DNA from: Tagaea sp965279565
Lineage (GTDB): Bacteria; Pseudomonadota; Alphaproteobacteria; CACIAM-22H2
Direction: 5' to 3'
Assembly (NCBI GenBank): GCA_965279565.1
Contig: OZ257249.1
Location: forward strand, 1,612,001-1,676,000
DNA: 64,000 nt
Both the position numbers and the translations under genes were made by a program. Positions 52,692 through 61,959 of the stretch are shown in pieces. Under the pieces are notes generated by a model, which saw nothing but the letters and a program-made list of their open reading frames with translations, had not been told where the DNA came from and searched no databases. The first letter of the stretch is position 1. Every line of letters starts with the position of its first letter.

Positions 52692-53978
52692 ATGCGCGAG
52701 CATCCCCAGCGCGTGGCCCTCGCCAACGAGGTCCATGCAAGGCCGTTCCTGAGCCTGACCGCTCCCGAGCGCGCGAGCCATCTCGCGATGGCGTCGGGCG
52801 AGCTGGGCGTGGCGGCCGACCGCGCGCATCTGGCCGCCCTGTGCGAACGCTATGGTGTCGCGCATCCCCCGCCGGGGACGAACCATTTCGTCGCCGAGCT
52901 CGACGGTTTCCGCGTGAAATGGGAACGCCACACCGAGTTCTGCACCTGGACCTTCCTGAAGGCGGGTGCGTTCGGCACGCCCTTCGCGCAGAACGCGATC
53001 GATCTCGCCCCCGCCGAATGGGTCGCCGCGATCCCGGGCGAACGGCTTGTCGCGGTGCATCTCGCGTTGCTGGCGCGCGACCGGACGGCCCCCGACATCG
53101 ACGAGCTGGGCGGCTGGCTGCACGCCGATTACGTCGTCGGCAGCACGCTTGCCGGCGGCCGGGCGGTCGCGTGGACCGATTTTCGCCTGCATGCCGACGG
53201 GTTCGGCCGGCTGGTCGTGCACGATCGCGGGCTCGGCAACCGCCAGTGCGGCCGCGTGATCCAGCGCCTGCTGGAAATCGAGACCTACCGCACGATGGCG
53301 ATGCTCGCCCTGCCGGTGGCGCGCGAGATCGGCCCGCGCATCACGGCGGTGGACGGCGAACTGCTCGCCATCATGGATGCGATGCCCGAGTCGACCGGGA
53401 TCGCCGGACAGCGCGCGCTGCTCGATAGGCTGACCGCGCTGTCGGCGCAGATCGAGCGCGCGACGGCGGCGTCGGACTACCGGTTCGGGGCCGCGCGCGC
53501 CTATTCCGATCTGGTCGCCAAGCGCGTGGCCGAACTGCGCGAGGAACGCATCGAGGGGCTGCAGACCTATCGCGAATTCATGGACCGGCGCTTCGCGCCC
53601 GCCCTGCGCACCTGCGAGGCGACCGGCGAACGGCTTTCCCAGATGTCGCGCCGCCTGACGCGCGCAGGCGCCCTGCTGCGCACGCGCGTCGACATCGCGG
53701 TCGAGGCGCAGAACCAGGACCTGCTCGGCTCGATGGACCGGCGCGCACAGCTCCAGCTGCGCCTGCAGGAGACGGTCGAAGGCCTGTCGGTCGCCGCGAT
53801 CACCTATTACACGGTCGGCCTCGTCGCCTATGCGCTGCGCGCGCTCGACGCGGCGGGCATCCATATCGACAAGGATATCGGGACCGGCCTTGCGATCCCG
53901 GTCGTGGCCGTCGCCGTATGGTTCGGGCTGCGCCGGTTCCGCCGCTCGCTCGAACGCGCCGCCCGCCCGCCCGGCTGA
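52692..53978 (+). CDS. DUF3422 family protein
   Basis: 428-aa protein of DUF3422, function unknown. N-terminus HPQRVALANEVHARPFLSL, a conserved family opening, then HTEFCTWTFLKAG and RYTV-like YVVGSTLAGGRAVAWTDFRLHADGFGR. A long helical middle predicted as coiled coil (about 270-370) is followed by two C-terminal TM helices (ITYYTVGLVAYALRA and GLAIPVVAVAVWFGLRRF), suggesting a membrane-anchored cytosolic sensor-like domain. ATG 52692 with AGGGAG upstream; GTG/ATG at 52617 would extend into the gap without conserved sequence. Confidence 0.85.
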   Translation: MREHPQRVALANEVHARPFLSLTAPERASHLAMASGELGVAADRAHLAALCERYGVAHPPPGTNHFVAELDGFRVKWERHTEFCTWTFLKAGAFGTPFAQNAIDLAPAEWVAAIPGERLVAVHLALLARDRTAPDIDELGGWLHADYVVGSTLAGGRAVAWTDFRLHADGFGRLVVHDRGLGNRQCGRVIQRLLEIETYRTMAMLALPVAREIGPRITAVDGELLAIMDAMPESTGIAGQRALLDRLTALSAQIERATAASDYRFGAARAYSDLVAKRVAELREERIEGLQTYREFMDRRFAPALRTCEATGERLSQMSRRLTRAGALLRTRVDIAVEAQNQDLLGSMDRRAQLQLRLQETVEGLSVAAITYYTVGLVAYALRALDAAGIHIDKDIGTGLAIPVVAVAVWFGLRRFRRSLERAARPPG

Positions 53979-54230
53979 GTCCGGTGCGGCAAAGCGACGC
54001 AGACTTGCGTTAACCCATGAAAATCAACAGGTTGAACGACAAACGGGCGAACGGCGCCGGAGCGGGGCCGGACGGCGGTCCGCCCGCCTTCCGGCGGAAG
54101 TTGAGCCGGGCACCGGCCTTCGTGTAGCTTGCGGAACGCCCGACTCTAACGGCGTTCGAAACCCCCGTTTTTTCCGCCTGCGCGAACCCTCGCGACGGCG
54201 GAAACGCCCTTCGAAACCAATAGGCAGGAC
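53979..54230 (+). promoter_or_regulatory. 252-bp leader of the cytochrome oxidase cluster
   Basis: Longest gene-free stretch. GGCCG- and GGCGG-rich short inverted repeats and the duplicated motif cgTTCGAAAC (about 54155 and 54210) are visible, with a mild AT-rich zone at 54003-54045 (TTGCGTTAACCCATGAAAATC) that could hold a promoter. No tRNA or ORF. A regulator binding the TTCGAA repeats is possible but unsupported. Confidence 0.35.
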
Positions 54231-55121
54231 ATGCTCACGCCCGTAACCGTCCGCACCCACACGGCGCTCGCCTTCGCGTTCCTCGCGACGCTCGCCGTCC
54301 TCGTCTTCGCCGCCGGTTCCGCCGAAGCGAACCAGCCCTATCCCTGGCAGCTCGGGCTCCAGCCCTCGGCCAGCCCGGTGAAGGAATATATCGGCTGGTT
54401 CCACAACGTCCTGCTGGTCATCATCACGCTGATCACGGTCTTCGTGCTGGCGCTGCTGCTCTACACGATCGTGCGCTTCCGCGCCGCCGCCAACCCCACG
54501 CCCTCGCGCGCGACGCACAACACGCTGCTCGAGATCGTCTGGACCGGCGTGCCGGTGCTGCTGCTGGTGCTGATCGCGATCCCGTCGATCGACCTGATCC
54601 GCGTCTCGGACAAGCCGCCGTCGGCCGACTTCACGCTCAAGGTCACCGGCCACCAGTGGTACTGGAAGTACCAGTATCCCGACCACGGCGACTTCGAGTT
54701 CGACAGCTACATGGTCCAGGATTCCGACCTGAAGCCCGGCCAGATGCGCATGCTCGAAGTCGACAACCGCGTCGTCGTGCCGGTGGGTGCCAGCATCCGC
54801 GTCGTCATCGCGGGCAGCGACGTGATCCATTCGTGGTTCGTGCCGGCGCTGGGCCTGCAGAAATACGCGATGCCCGGCCGCCTCAACGAGACGTGGTTCA
54901 TGGCCGACAAGCCGGGCGTGTTCTACGGGCAGTGCAACCAGATCTGCGGCGTCAACCACGCCTACATGCCGATCGCCGTCGAGGCGGTCGACAAGGCCAC
55001 CTTCGAGCGCTGGGCGGCGGAAGCCAAGAAGCGCTTCGCCGACGGCGGCCAGGCACCGCTCTCGGTGGCCGAAGTGATGGCCCTCGACGCGCCGCGCGTC
55101 GCCCTCAACGTCTCCAAGTAA
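54231..55121 (+). CDS. ctaC: Cytochrome c oxidase subunit II
   Basis: 296-aa aa3-type oxidase subunit. Signal peptide ending AGSAEA (about residue 33), two TM helices (about 55-80 and 100-120), then the CuA cupredoxin domain: IHSWF (His), GQCNQICGVNHAYM supplying CxxxC, His and Met, and the aromatic cluster GHQWYWKYQYPD for electron entry from cytochrome c. First gene of the oxidase block. Confidence 0.96.
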   Translation: MLTPVTVRTHTALAFAFLATLAVLVFAAGSAEANQPYPWQLGLQPSASPVKEYIGWFHNVLLVIITLITVFVLALLLYTIVRFRAAANPTPSRATHNTLLEIVWTGVPVLLLVLIAIPSIDLIRVSDKPPSADFTLKVTGHQWYWKYQYPDHGDFEFDSYMVQDSDLKPGQMRMLEVDNRVVVPVGASIRVVIAGSDVIHSWFVPALGLQKYAMPGRLNETWFMADKPGVFYGQCNQICGVNHAYMPIAVEAVDKATFERWAAEAKKRFADGGQAPLSVAEVMALDAPRVALNVSK

Positions 55122-55146
55122 ACCTCCCGCGCCAAGGAAGCTCCCC

Positions 55147-56772
55147 ATGAGCGCCACCGCACACGCCGCCCACGACAACCACGATCACGACCATCACGAC
55201 CACACGCCGTATGGCTGGCGTCGCTGGGCCTATTCGACGAACCACAAGGACATCGGCACGATGTACCTCGTGTTCTCGGTCATGGCCGCGATCCTGGGCG
55301 GCGCGTTCTCGGTGTGGATGCGCATGGAGCTGGCGCACCCGGGCATGCAGTACATGACCGACGGCCACCAGTGGAACATGGTCGTCACCGCGCACGGCCT
55401 GATCATGGTGTTCTTCGTCGTGATGCCGGCCCTGATCGGCGGCTTCGGCAACTGGTTCATCCCGATGATGTGCGGTGCGCCGGACATGGCGTTCCCGCGC
55501 ATGAACAACATCAGCTTCTGGCTGATGCCGCCCGCCTTCCTGCTGCTGCTCGGCTCGGCCGTGCTCGGCGGCGGTGCCGGCGTGGGCTGGACGATCTATC
55601 CGCCGCTGTCGGCCGCGCAGTACCATCCCGGCCCGGCGATGGACATGGCGATCCTGTCGCTGCACCTCGCGGGCGCCTCGTCGATCCTGGGTGCGATCAA
55701 CTTCATCACGACGATCTTCAACATGCGCGCCCCCGGCATGACGATGCACCGCATGCCGCTGTTCCTGTGGGCGATGCTGCTGACGGCGTTCCTGCTCGTG
55801 CTGTCGCTGCCCGTGCTCGCGGGCGCCATCACGATGCTGCTGACAGACCGCAATTTCGGCACGCACTTCTTCGAGCCGGCCGGCGGCGGCGATCCGGTGC
55901 TGTTCCTGCACCTGTTCTGGTTCTTCGGCCACCCCGAGGTCTACATCATGATCCTGCCGGCGTTCGGGATCATCAGCCACGTCGTGTCGACCTTCTCGAA
56001 GAAGCCGATCTTCGGCTATCTCGGCATGGCCTACGCCATGACGGCGATCGGCGTGGTCGGCTTCGTCGTGTGGGCGCACCACATGTACACGGTCGGCCTC
56101 GACGTCAACACGCGCATCTACTTCACCGCCGCCACGATGGTGATCGCGGTGCCGACGGGCGTGAAGATCTTCTCGTGGATCGCCACGATGTGGGGCGGGT
56201 CGATCGAGTTCAAGGTCCCGATGCTGTGGGCCGTGGGCTTCATCTTCCTGTTCACGCTGGGCGGCGTCACGGGCGTGGTGCTGTCGAACGCGGGCATGGA
56301 TATCGCGCTCCACAACACCTATTACGTGGTCGCGCACTTCCACTACGTGCTGTCGCTGGGCGCGGTCTTCGGCATCTTCTGCGGCTTCTACTACTGGTGG
56401 CCCAAGATGACCGGCCGCGAGTTCCCGGAAAGCTGGGGCAAGCTGCATTTCTGGGCGACGTTCATCGGCGTCAACCTGACCTTCTTCCCGCAGCACTTCC
56501 TGGGTCTCGCCGGCATGCCGCGCCGCATCCCGGACTATCCGGACGCGTTCGCGGGCTGGAACCTGGTCTCGTCGTGGGGTGCGTATCTCGCCTTCGCGTC
56601 GTCGATGGCGTTCATCGTCGCGGCGATCTGGGTGTTCTACAACGGCCGCAAGGTCACCGACGCCAACCCGTGGGGCCTGCCGGCCGACACGCTGGAATGG
56701 ACGGTGCCGAGCCCGGCCCCGCACCACACGTTCGAGGAACTGCCGAACTTCAAGGCCCCCGCCCACCACTGA
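55147..56772 (+). CDS. ctaD: Cytochrome c oxidase subunit I
   Basis: 541-aa haem-copper oxidase catalytic subunit of the A1 (mitochondrial-like) type. Ligands and proton-channel motifs: low-spin haem His in VVTAHGL, binuclear-site HPEVYI (His-Tyr crosslink pair H..Y), VWAHHMY (CuB His pair), HNTYYVVAHFHYVLSLG (haem a/a3 His). The N-terminal MSATAHAAHDNHDHDHHDH is an unusual His/Asp-rich tail that could bind metal. Twelve TM helices. 25 bp after ctaC. Confidence 0.97.
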   Translation: MSATAHAAHDNHDHDHHDHTPYGWRRWAYSTNHKDIGTMYLVFSVMAAILGGAFSVWMRMELAHPGMQYMTDGHQWNMVVTAHGLIMVFFVVMPALIGGFGNWFIPMMCGAPDMAFPRMNNISFWLMPPAFLLLLGSAVLGGGAGVGWTIYPPLSAAQYHPGPAMDMAILSLHLAGASSILGAINFITTIFNMRAPGMTMHRMPLFLWAMLLTAFLLVLSLPVLAGAITMLLTDRNFGTHFFEPAGGGDPVLFLHLFWFFGHPEVYIMILPAFGIISHVVSTFSKKPIFGYLGMAYAMTAIGVVGFVVWAHHMYTVGLDVNTRIYFTAATMVIAVPTGVKIFSWIATMWGGSIEFKVPMLWAVGFIFLFTLGGVTGVVLSNAGMDIALHNTYYVVAHFHYVLSLGAVFGIFCGFYYWWPKMTGREFPESWGKLHFWATFIGVNLTFFPQHFLGLAGMPRRIPDYPDAFAGWNLVSSWGAYLAFASSMAFIVAAIWVFYNGRKVTDANPWGLPADTLEWTVPSPAPHHTFEELPNFKAPAHH

Positions 56773-56797
56773 ACCGCGGGCCGAGGAAAAGACCGGA

Positions 56798-57760
56798 ATG
56801 TCCGCCGACGGTTCCGCCCAGGCGAGCCTGACGATCGACGAGCTCCGCGCGCATGACGATGCGGGCGGGGTCGCCGATTTCGTGGCGCTGCTGAAGCCGC
56901 GGGTGATGAGCCTCGTGGTCTTCACCGGCCTCGTCGGGCTGATGCTGGCACCCGCCACGCTCCATCCGTTCGTCGCCGCCGTGGCGGTCGCGTGCATCGC
57001 GGTCGCCGCCGGTGCCGCCGGTGCGATCAACATGTGGTACGACGCCGACATCGACGCGCTGATGACGCGCACGGCCAATCGGCCGATCCCGACGGGCCGC
57101 GTCGCACCGGCCGAAGCGCTCGCCTTCGGCATCGTGCTGTCGGTCGCCTCGGTCGTGACGATGGCGCTGGCGACCAACATCGTGGCCGGCGCGTTGCTCG
57201 CCGGTTCGATCGGCTTCTACGTCTTCATCTACACGGCCTGGCTCAAGCGCTCGACGCCGCAGAACATCGTGATCGGCGGAGCGGCCGGCGCGTTCCCGCC
57301 GATGATCGGCTGGGCCGCGGCGACCGGCGACATCGGCCTGGGTGCCGTCGTGCTGTTCGCCATCGTGTTCATGTGGACGCCGCCGCATTTCTGGGCGCTG
57401 GCGCTGTTCGCCATGCGCGACTACGGCAAGGCCGGCGTGCCGATGCTGCCCAACGTCGCGGGCAAGCCCGAGACGCGCCGCCAGATCGTGATCTATTCCG
57501 TGCTGCTCGCCCCGCTGGGCGTGGCACCCTATTTCTGCGGCATCGTCGGGCCGGTCTATGCGCTCGCGGCATCCGCCCTCGGCCTCGTCTTCGTCGCCGG
57601 TGCCATCGACGTGTGGCGCGACGGCCGGCGTGCCGGTGCGGATGCAGCCGACTTCCCCGAGACGGCCGCACGGCGGCTGTTCGGCTATTCGATCGTCTAT
57701 CTCTTCCTGCTGTTCGGCCTGATGGTGCTCGACCGCGTGCCGGCCGGGGCGGGTGCGTGA
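56798..57760 (+). CDS. ctaB: Protohaem IX farnesyltransferase (haem O synthase)
   Basis: 320-aa UbiA-superfamily membrane enzyme converting haem b to haem o for oxidase assembly. Asp-rich motifs NMWYDADIDALMTRTANRP (about residues 80-98) and the second Asp/Lys region MRDYGKAGVPMLP match CtaB. FVALLKPRVMSLVVFTGLVG is the family N-terminus. ATG 56798; stop shares a base with the start of the small protein gene (TGATG). Confidence 0.96.
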   Translation: MSADGSAQASLTIDELRAHDDAGGVADFVALLKPRVMSLVVFTGLVGLMLAPATLHPFVAAVAVACIAVAAGAAGAINMWYDADIDALMTRTANRPIPTGRVAPAEALAFGIVLSVASVVTMALATNIVAGALLAGSIGFYVFIYTAWLKRSTPQNIVIGGAAGAFPPMIGWAAATGDIGLGAVVLFAIVFMWTPPHFWALALFAMRDYGKAGVPMLPNVAGKPETRRQIVIYSVLLAPLGVAPYFCGIVGPVYALAASALGLVFVAGAIDVWRDGRRAGADAADFPETAARRLFGYSIVYLFLLFGLMVLDRVPAGAGA

Positions 57761-57876
57761 TGGCGACCCCGGATCCGATGAAGAACCGCCGCGGCAAGAA
57801 CCTGGCGATCGCGCTGACCGTCGCCGGGCTGTGCGCGCTGTTCTACGCGATCACCATCGTCAAGATGGTGAAGTGA
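57760..57876 (+). CDS. 38-residue single-TM protein in the oxidase operon (CoxF-like)
   Basis: MATPDPMKNRRGKNLAIALTVAGLCALFYAITIVKMVK: basic cytoplasmic start (KNRRGKN), one TM helix at about residues 14-36. Short CoxF or 'CtaG-preceding' proteins in this position are known in alphaproteobacteria and may aid oxidase assembly. The ATG overlaps the ctaB stop and the ctaG ATG is 2 bp after its stop, so it is clearly a coupled real gene rather than a chance ORF. I cannot say more on function. Confidence 0.8.
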   Translation: MATPDPMKNRRGKNLAIALTVAGLCALFYAITIVKMVK

Positions 57877-57878
57877 CG

Positions 57879-58454
57879 ATGGCCATCGCCCCCCGCACGA
57901 ACCGCAGGACCGGGCTCGCCATCGCGGGCGTGGGCATCGGCATGCTGGCACTCGCCTATGCGTCGGTGCCGCTCTACAAGCTTTTCTGCCAGGTCACCGG
58001 CTTCGGCGGCACGCCGATGCTGGCCGAATCCGTTCCCGCACACGCCGGCAGCCGCATCGTCACCGTGCGCTTCGACGCCAACGTGATGGGCGGGCCCAAC
58101 GCGCTGGGCTGGCGCTTCAAGGGCCCGGCCCCGGTGCAAGCGCGCACGGGCGAGGAAAGCCTGATCTTCTACACGGCCTCCAATCCCGGCCGCGTGCCGA
58201 CGACGGGTACGGCCACGTTCAACGTGACGCCGCTGAAGGCAGCCCCCTATTTCCAGAAGGTCGCGTGCTTCTGCTTCTCCGAGCAGACGCTCGCACCGGG
58301 CGAAAGCCTCGACATGCCCGTCTCGTTCTTCGTCGATCCCGCGATCGAGAAGGACCCGCACATGAGCGACGTGACGACCATCACGCTGTCCTATAGCTTC
58401 CACCGGGCGGCCGACCAGCCCAAGACCGCCGAAGCACCGGCGACGCAAAACTGA
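57879..58454 (+). CDS. ctaG: Cytochrome oxidase copper chaperone CtaG (Cox11)
   Basis: 191-aa inner-membrane-anchored protein delivering copper to the CuB site of subunit I. N-terminal TM helix (about 12-32) followed by YKLFCQVTGFGGT and the copper motif KVACFCFSEQTL (CFCF), then PVSFFVDPA and ITLSYSFH, all typical of Cox11. ATG 57879 places the TM directly behind a basic tail. Confidence 0.96.
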   Translation: MAIAPRTNRRTGLAIAGVGIGMLALAYASVPLYKLFCQVTGFGGTPMLAESVPAHAGSRIVTVRFDANVMGGPNALGWRFKGPAPVQARTGEESLIFYTASNPGRVPTTGTATFNVTPLKAAPYFQKVACFCFSEQTLAPGESLDMPVSFFVDPAIEKDPHMSDVTTITLSYSFHRAADQPKTAEAPATQN

Positions 58455-58465
58455 GGATACGAACC

Positions 58466-59347
58466 ATGGCCCAGACCTCCGCACACGGGACCAAAGCGCC
58501 TTACCATCTGGTGGAGCCGAGTCCCTGGCCGATCATCGGATCGATCAGCGCCTTCGTGCTGGCCGTCGCCGCACTGACCTTCATGCATCCCGACCTGTTC
58601 GGCACGGGCATGGCGAAGACCTTCCAGTCGATGGGCGTCTGGAAGATCGTCTTCGGCCTCGGGCTGGTGCTGTTCACGATGTACGGCTGGTGGAGCCAGG
58701 TCGTGAAGGAAGCGCGCACGCCGGGCCTGCACAGTGCGGCCGTGCGCCTGGGCTTGCGCTACGCGATGGTACTGTTCATCGCGTCGGAAGTGATGTTCTT
58801 CGTCGCGTTCTTCTGGTCCTACTTCCACTTCGCGTTCTATCCCGAGATGCACACGATCGGGAAGGTGTGGCCGCCGAGCGACGTCACGACGTTCAATCCG
58901 TGGGACCTGCCGTTCCTCAACACGCTGATCCTGCTTACCTCGGGCGCCACGGTCACGTGGGCGCACCACTCGCTGGTCGAGGGCAACAAGCGCGGGCTCG
59001 TGTGGGGTCTCGTGCTGACGGTGCTGCTCGGCATCGCCTTCACCGCCTGCCAGGCCTACGAGTACGCGCACGCGGCGTTCGGCTTCAAGGACAACGTCTA
59101 CTCGTCGGTCTTCTTCATGGCGACCGGCTTCCACGGCTTCCACGTGCTCGTCGGCACGATCTTCCTGATCGTGTGCCTCGTGCGCGCGATCAAGGGCCAC
59201 TTCACGCCGGAGCGCCATTTCGGCTTCGAGGCGGCGGCGTGGTACTGGCACTTCGTCGACGTGGTGTGGCTGTTCCTGTTCGCCGTCATCTACGTCTCGG
59301 GCGAAGGTGCCGTCAGCCTGCCGGGCCACGGCCCGTGGTCGAGCTGA
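58466..59347 (+). CDS. ctaE: Cytochrome c oxidase subunit III
   Basis: 293-aa subunit with seven predicted TM helices. Family motifs: HGTKAPYHLVEPSPWPIIGS, RYAMVLFIASEVMFFVAFFWSYFHF, TSGATVTWAHHSLVEGNK, and GFHGFHVLVGTIFLIVCLVRAIKGHFTPERHFGFEAAAWYWHFVDVVWLFLF. Stabilises proton uptake in the complex. 11 bp after ctaG. Confidence 0.97.
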   Translation: MAQTSAHGTKAPYHLVEPSPWPIIGSISAFVLAVAALTFMHPDLFGTGMAKTFQSMGVWKIVFGLGLVLFTMYGWWSQVVKEARTPGLHSAAVRLGLRYAMVLFIASEVMFFVAFFWSYFHFAFYPEMHTIGKVWPPSDVTTFNPWDLPFLNTLILLTSGATVTWAHHSLVEGNKRGLVWGLVLTVLLGIAFTACQAYEYAHAAFGFKDNVYSSVFFMATGFHGFHVLVGTIFLIVCLVRAIKGHFTPERHFGFEAAAWYWHFVDVVWLFLFAVIYVSGEGAVSLPGHGPWSS

Positions 59348-59741
59348 TCGCCTGACCGAGCCAAATCCAGACGCATACCCCGGACCCGCCGCCAGCCCGC
59401 TGGCGGCGGGTCTTTCCTGCCGGTGCCCGCGATGCGCGGCGGCACCCCTCTATCGCGGGGCATTCTCGCTGTCGGTCGCCGATTTCTGCGCGGCCTGCGG
59501 GCTCGACCTGAAGCGCCACGAGGAGGGCGACGGCCCGGCGGTACTGGTCATCCTCGTGCTCGGCTTCGTCGTCGTCACGCTCGCCTTGTGGGTCGACGCG
59601 TCGTTCCATCCGCCCTGGTGGGTCCACGTGCTGCTGTGGGTCCCGTTCATTTCCTTCGCGGGCCTCTGGATGCTGCGCGTCGCCAAGGCCATATTGATCG
59701 CCATGCAGTACCGCCACAGAAGCCACGAGTTCGATGCTTGA
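59307..59741 (+). CDS. DUF983 small membrane protein
   Basis: Up to 144 aa. The recognisable part begins near LSCRCPRCAAAPLYRG, with CxxC and a second pair in FCAACGLDL, then two TM helices (about residues 70-95 and 100-125). DUF983 proteins are found between coxC and surf1 in alphaproteobacteria. No ATG precedes the conserved part: a GTG at 59307 (overlapping ctaE by 41 bp) or a CTG at 59352 just after the ctaE stop are the options, so the start is uncertain. Confidence 0.78.
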   Translation: MPSACRATARGRADRLTEPNPDAYPGPAASPLAAGLSCRCPRCAAAPLYRGAFSLSVADFCAACGLDLKRHEEGDGPAVLVILVLGFVVVTLALWVDASFHPPWWVHVLLWVPFISFAGLWMLRVAKAILIAMQYRHRSHEFDA

Positions 59742-60450
59742 TCGCCTGATCCCCGGTTTCGCACCGCGCCTCGTCCCCACGCTGATCGCCGTTCCCGGCG
59801 TGCTGATCCTGTTCGCCCTGTCGGGCTGGCAGGTGGCCCGCCATGTCGAGCGCGAGAAGGAGAACGCGATCCGCGCCGAACGGCTCGCTGCCCCGCCGGT
59901 CGAGATCGACGTCGCGGTCGCCGATCCCGAGGCGCGCCGCTTCCGCCGCGTGAACGCCAGCGGCACGTTCGACCATGCGCGCGAGCTCTACGTCTATGCG
60001 CGCTCGCTGAACGGCAACGAGGGCTTCTATGTCCTCACGCCGCTGCTGCGCGACGGCCGGCCGCCCGTGCTGGTCAATCGCGGCTGGGTCGCCAAGGCCA
60101 AGCGCGAACCGGCCACGCGCGCGGAAGGCCAGGTAACGGGCCCGGTCGCGGTCGTCGGCGTGCTGCGCGACGAGCCGCGCCGCGGCCCGATGATGCCGGA
60201 CAACGAGCCCGCGAAGAACGGCTGGTTCTGGTTCGACCTGCCCGCGATGGCCGCCGCCGCCGGCGTGCCGGATGCGCTGCCGGTCTATGTCGAGGCGGCA
60301 CTCGAGCCGCGCAATCCCGGCGGCTGGCCGCTGGGCGGGCAGACGCAGGCCCAGCTCCCGCGCCCGCACCTGCAGTACGCCTTCACCTGGTTCTGCCTCG
60401 CGGTGGCACTTGGCGTGATCTTCGTCGTCTCGCAGCGGAAAAAGCCATGA
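59734..60450 (+). CDS. SURF1 family oxidase assembly protein
   Basis: 238-aa protein with N- and C-terminal TM helices (about 15-35 and 212-232) flanking a beta-rich periplasmic domain, the SURF1 layout. Motifs GWQVARHVEREKE, VNRGWV, and NGWFWFDLPAMAAAAG with a final PHLQYAFTWFCLA. SURF1 binds haem a and helps insert it into subunit I. Overlaps DUF983 by 8 bp. Confidence 0.93.
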   Translation: MLDRLIPGFAPRLVPTLIAVPGVLILFALSGWQVARHVEREKENAIRAERLAAPPVEIDVAVADPEARRFRRVNASGTFDHARELYVYARSLNGNEGFYVLTPLLRDGRPPVLVNRGWVAKAKREPATRAEGQVTGPVAVVGVLRDEPRRGPMMPDNEPAKNGWFWFDLPAMAAAAGVPDALPVYVEAALEPRNPGGWPLGGQTQAQLPRPHLQYAFTWFCLAVALGVIFVVSQRKKP

Positions 60451-61946
60451 ACGCATCGACCGCCTATCCGGCCCTCGAGGCCCGCTTCCGGCGCATGAAT
60501 CTCGTGCGCGATTCGATCGCCGTGCTCGACTGGGACGGGGCCGCGATGATGCCCGACGGCGGTGCGGAAACGCGCGCCGAGCAGCTCGCCACGCTGAAGC
60601 TGATCGTCCACGAGCAGGCCGTCGACCCGGCACTCGCCGACCTGTTCGCCGCGGCGGGCGAGGGCAGGGGGCTCGACGAATGGCAGGCCGCGAACCTGCG
60701 CGAGATGCGCCGCGACTGGATGCACGCGACCGCGTTGCCCGCCGACCTCGTCGAGGCGCGCTCGCGCGCGGTCTCGGCCTGCGAGATGCGCTGGCGCCAG
60801 GCGCGCAAGGCCAACGACTTCGCCGGCCTGCTGCCCTCGCTGAAGACCGTGCTGGACCTGACGCGCGAGGTCGCCGCGATCAAGGCTGCCCGCCTCGGCC
60901 GCTCGAAATACGACGCGTTGCTCGACGAGTACGAGCCCGGCGGTTCGTCCGACGAGATCGACGCGATCTTCGCCGACTTGGCCGCGTTCCTGCCCGGCTT
61001 CACGCAGGCCGTCCTCGACCGGCAGGCGCGCCAGCCCGCTTCCCTGCCGCTCGACGGCCCGTTCCCGGCCGCCACGCAAAAGAAGCTCGCCGAAGACCTG
61101 ATGCGCGCGGTCGGTTTCGATTTCGACCATGGCCGCCTCGACACCAGCCACCATCCGTTCTGCGGCGGCGTGCCCGACGACGTGCGCCTGACCACGCGCT
61201 GGGACGAGAAGGACTTCGCCAAGGGCCTGATGGGCGTGCTGCACGAGACCGGCCACGCGATGTACGAGCGCGGCCTGCCCAAGGCATGGCGCCACCAGCC
61301 CGTCGGCTTCGCGCGCGGGATGAGTGCCCACGAAAGCCAGTCGCTGCTGGTCGAGATGCAGGCCGCGCGCAGCCCGGAGTTCCTCTCCTACCTCGCCCCC
61401 AAGGCCGCCGCCGCGTTCGGCCGCTCGGGTGCCGCGTGGACCGGCGACAATTTCCGGCGGATCTACCATCGCGTGAAGCGCGGGCTGATCCGCGTCGACG
61501 CGGACGAGGTCACGTATCCCGCCCACGTGATCCTGCGCTACCGGCTGGAGCGCGCGCTGATCGAGGACCGCATGCAGCTCGCCGACCTGCCGGGTGCGTG
61601 GAACGAGGGCATGCGCGAGCTCGTCGGCGTCGTGCCGCCCGACGACCGCGACGGCTGCCTGCAGGACATCCACTGGCCCGGCGGCTCGTGGGGCTATTTC
61701 CCGACCTATACGCTGGGTGCCATGACCGCTGCCCAGCTCTTCGACGCCGCCAAGCGCGCCGATGCCACGATCCTGCCGGCGATCTCGCGCGGGGACTTCG
61801 CGCCGCTGATGGCGTGGCTGCGCGCCAACGTGCATGGGCTGGGCTCGCTCGTGTCGACGCGCGAGATGCTGACGCGCGCCACCGGCCGCCCGCTCGACGC
61901 CGCGGTCTTCAAGGCGCACCTGAAGGCGCGGTATCTGGACTCCTGA
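60447..61946 (+). CDS. M32 (Taq-type) carboxypeptidase
   Basis: 499-aa zinc metallocarboxypeptidase removing C-terminal residues with broad specificity. The metal motif HETGHAMYERGLP gives HExxH, and a third Glu ligand follows in GMSAHESQSLLVE, the M32 signature. LDWDGAAMMPDGGAETRAEQLATL is the family N-terminus. ATG 60447 overlaps the SURF1 stop (ATGA), so it is expressed with the oxidase genes though functionally unrelated. Confidence 0.95.
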   Translation: MNASTAYPALEARFRRMNLVRDSIAVLDWDGAAMMPDGGAETRAEQLATLKLIVHEQAVDPALADLFAAAGEGRGLDEWQAANLREMRRDWMHATALPADLVEARSRAVSACEMRWRQARKANDFAGLLPSLKTVLDLTREVAAIKAARLGRSKYDALLDEYEPGGSSDEIDAIFADLAAFLPGFTQAVLDRQARQPASLPLDGPFPAATQKKLAEDLMRAVGFDFDHGRLDTSHHPFCGGVPDDVRLTTRWDEKDFAKGLMGVLHETGHAMYERGLPKAWRHQPVGFARGMSAHESQSLLVEMQAARSPEFLSYLAPKAAAAFGRSGAAWTGDNFRRIYHRVKRGLIRVDADEVTYPAHVILRYRLERALIEDRMQLADLPGAWNEGMRELVGVVPPDDRDGCLQDIHWPGGSWGYFPTYTLGAMTAAQLFDAAKRADATILPAISRGDFAPLMAWLRANVHGLGSLVSTREMLTRATGRPLDAAVFKAHLKARYLDS

Positions 61947-61959
61947 CGCCGCCCTGATC

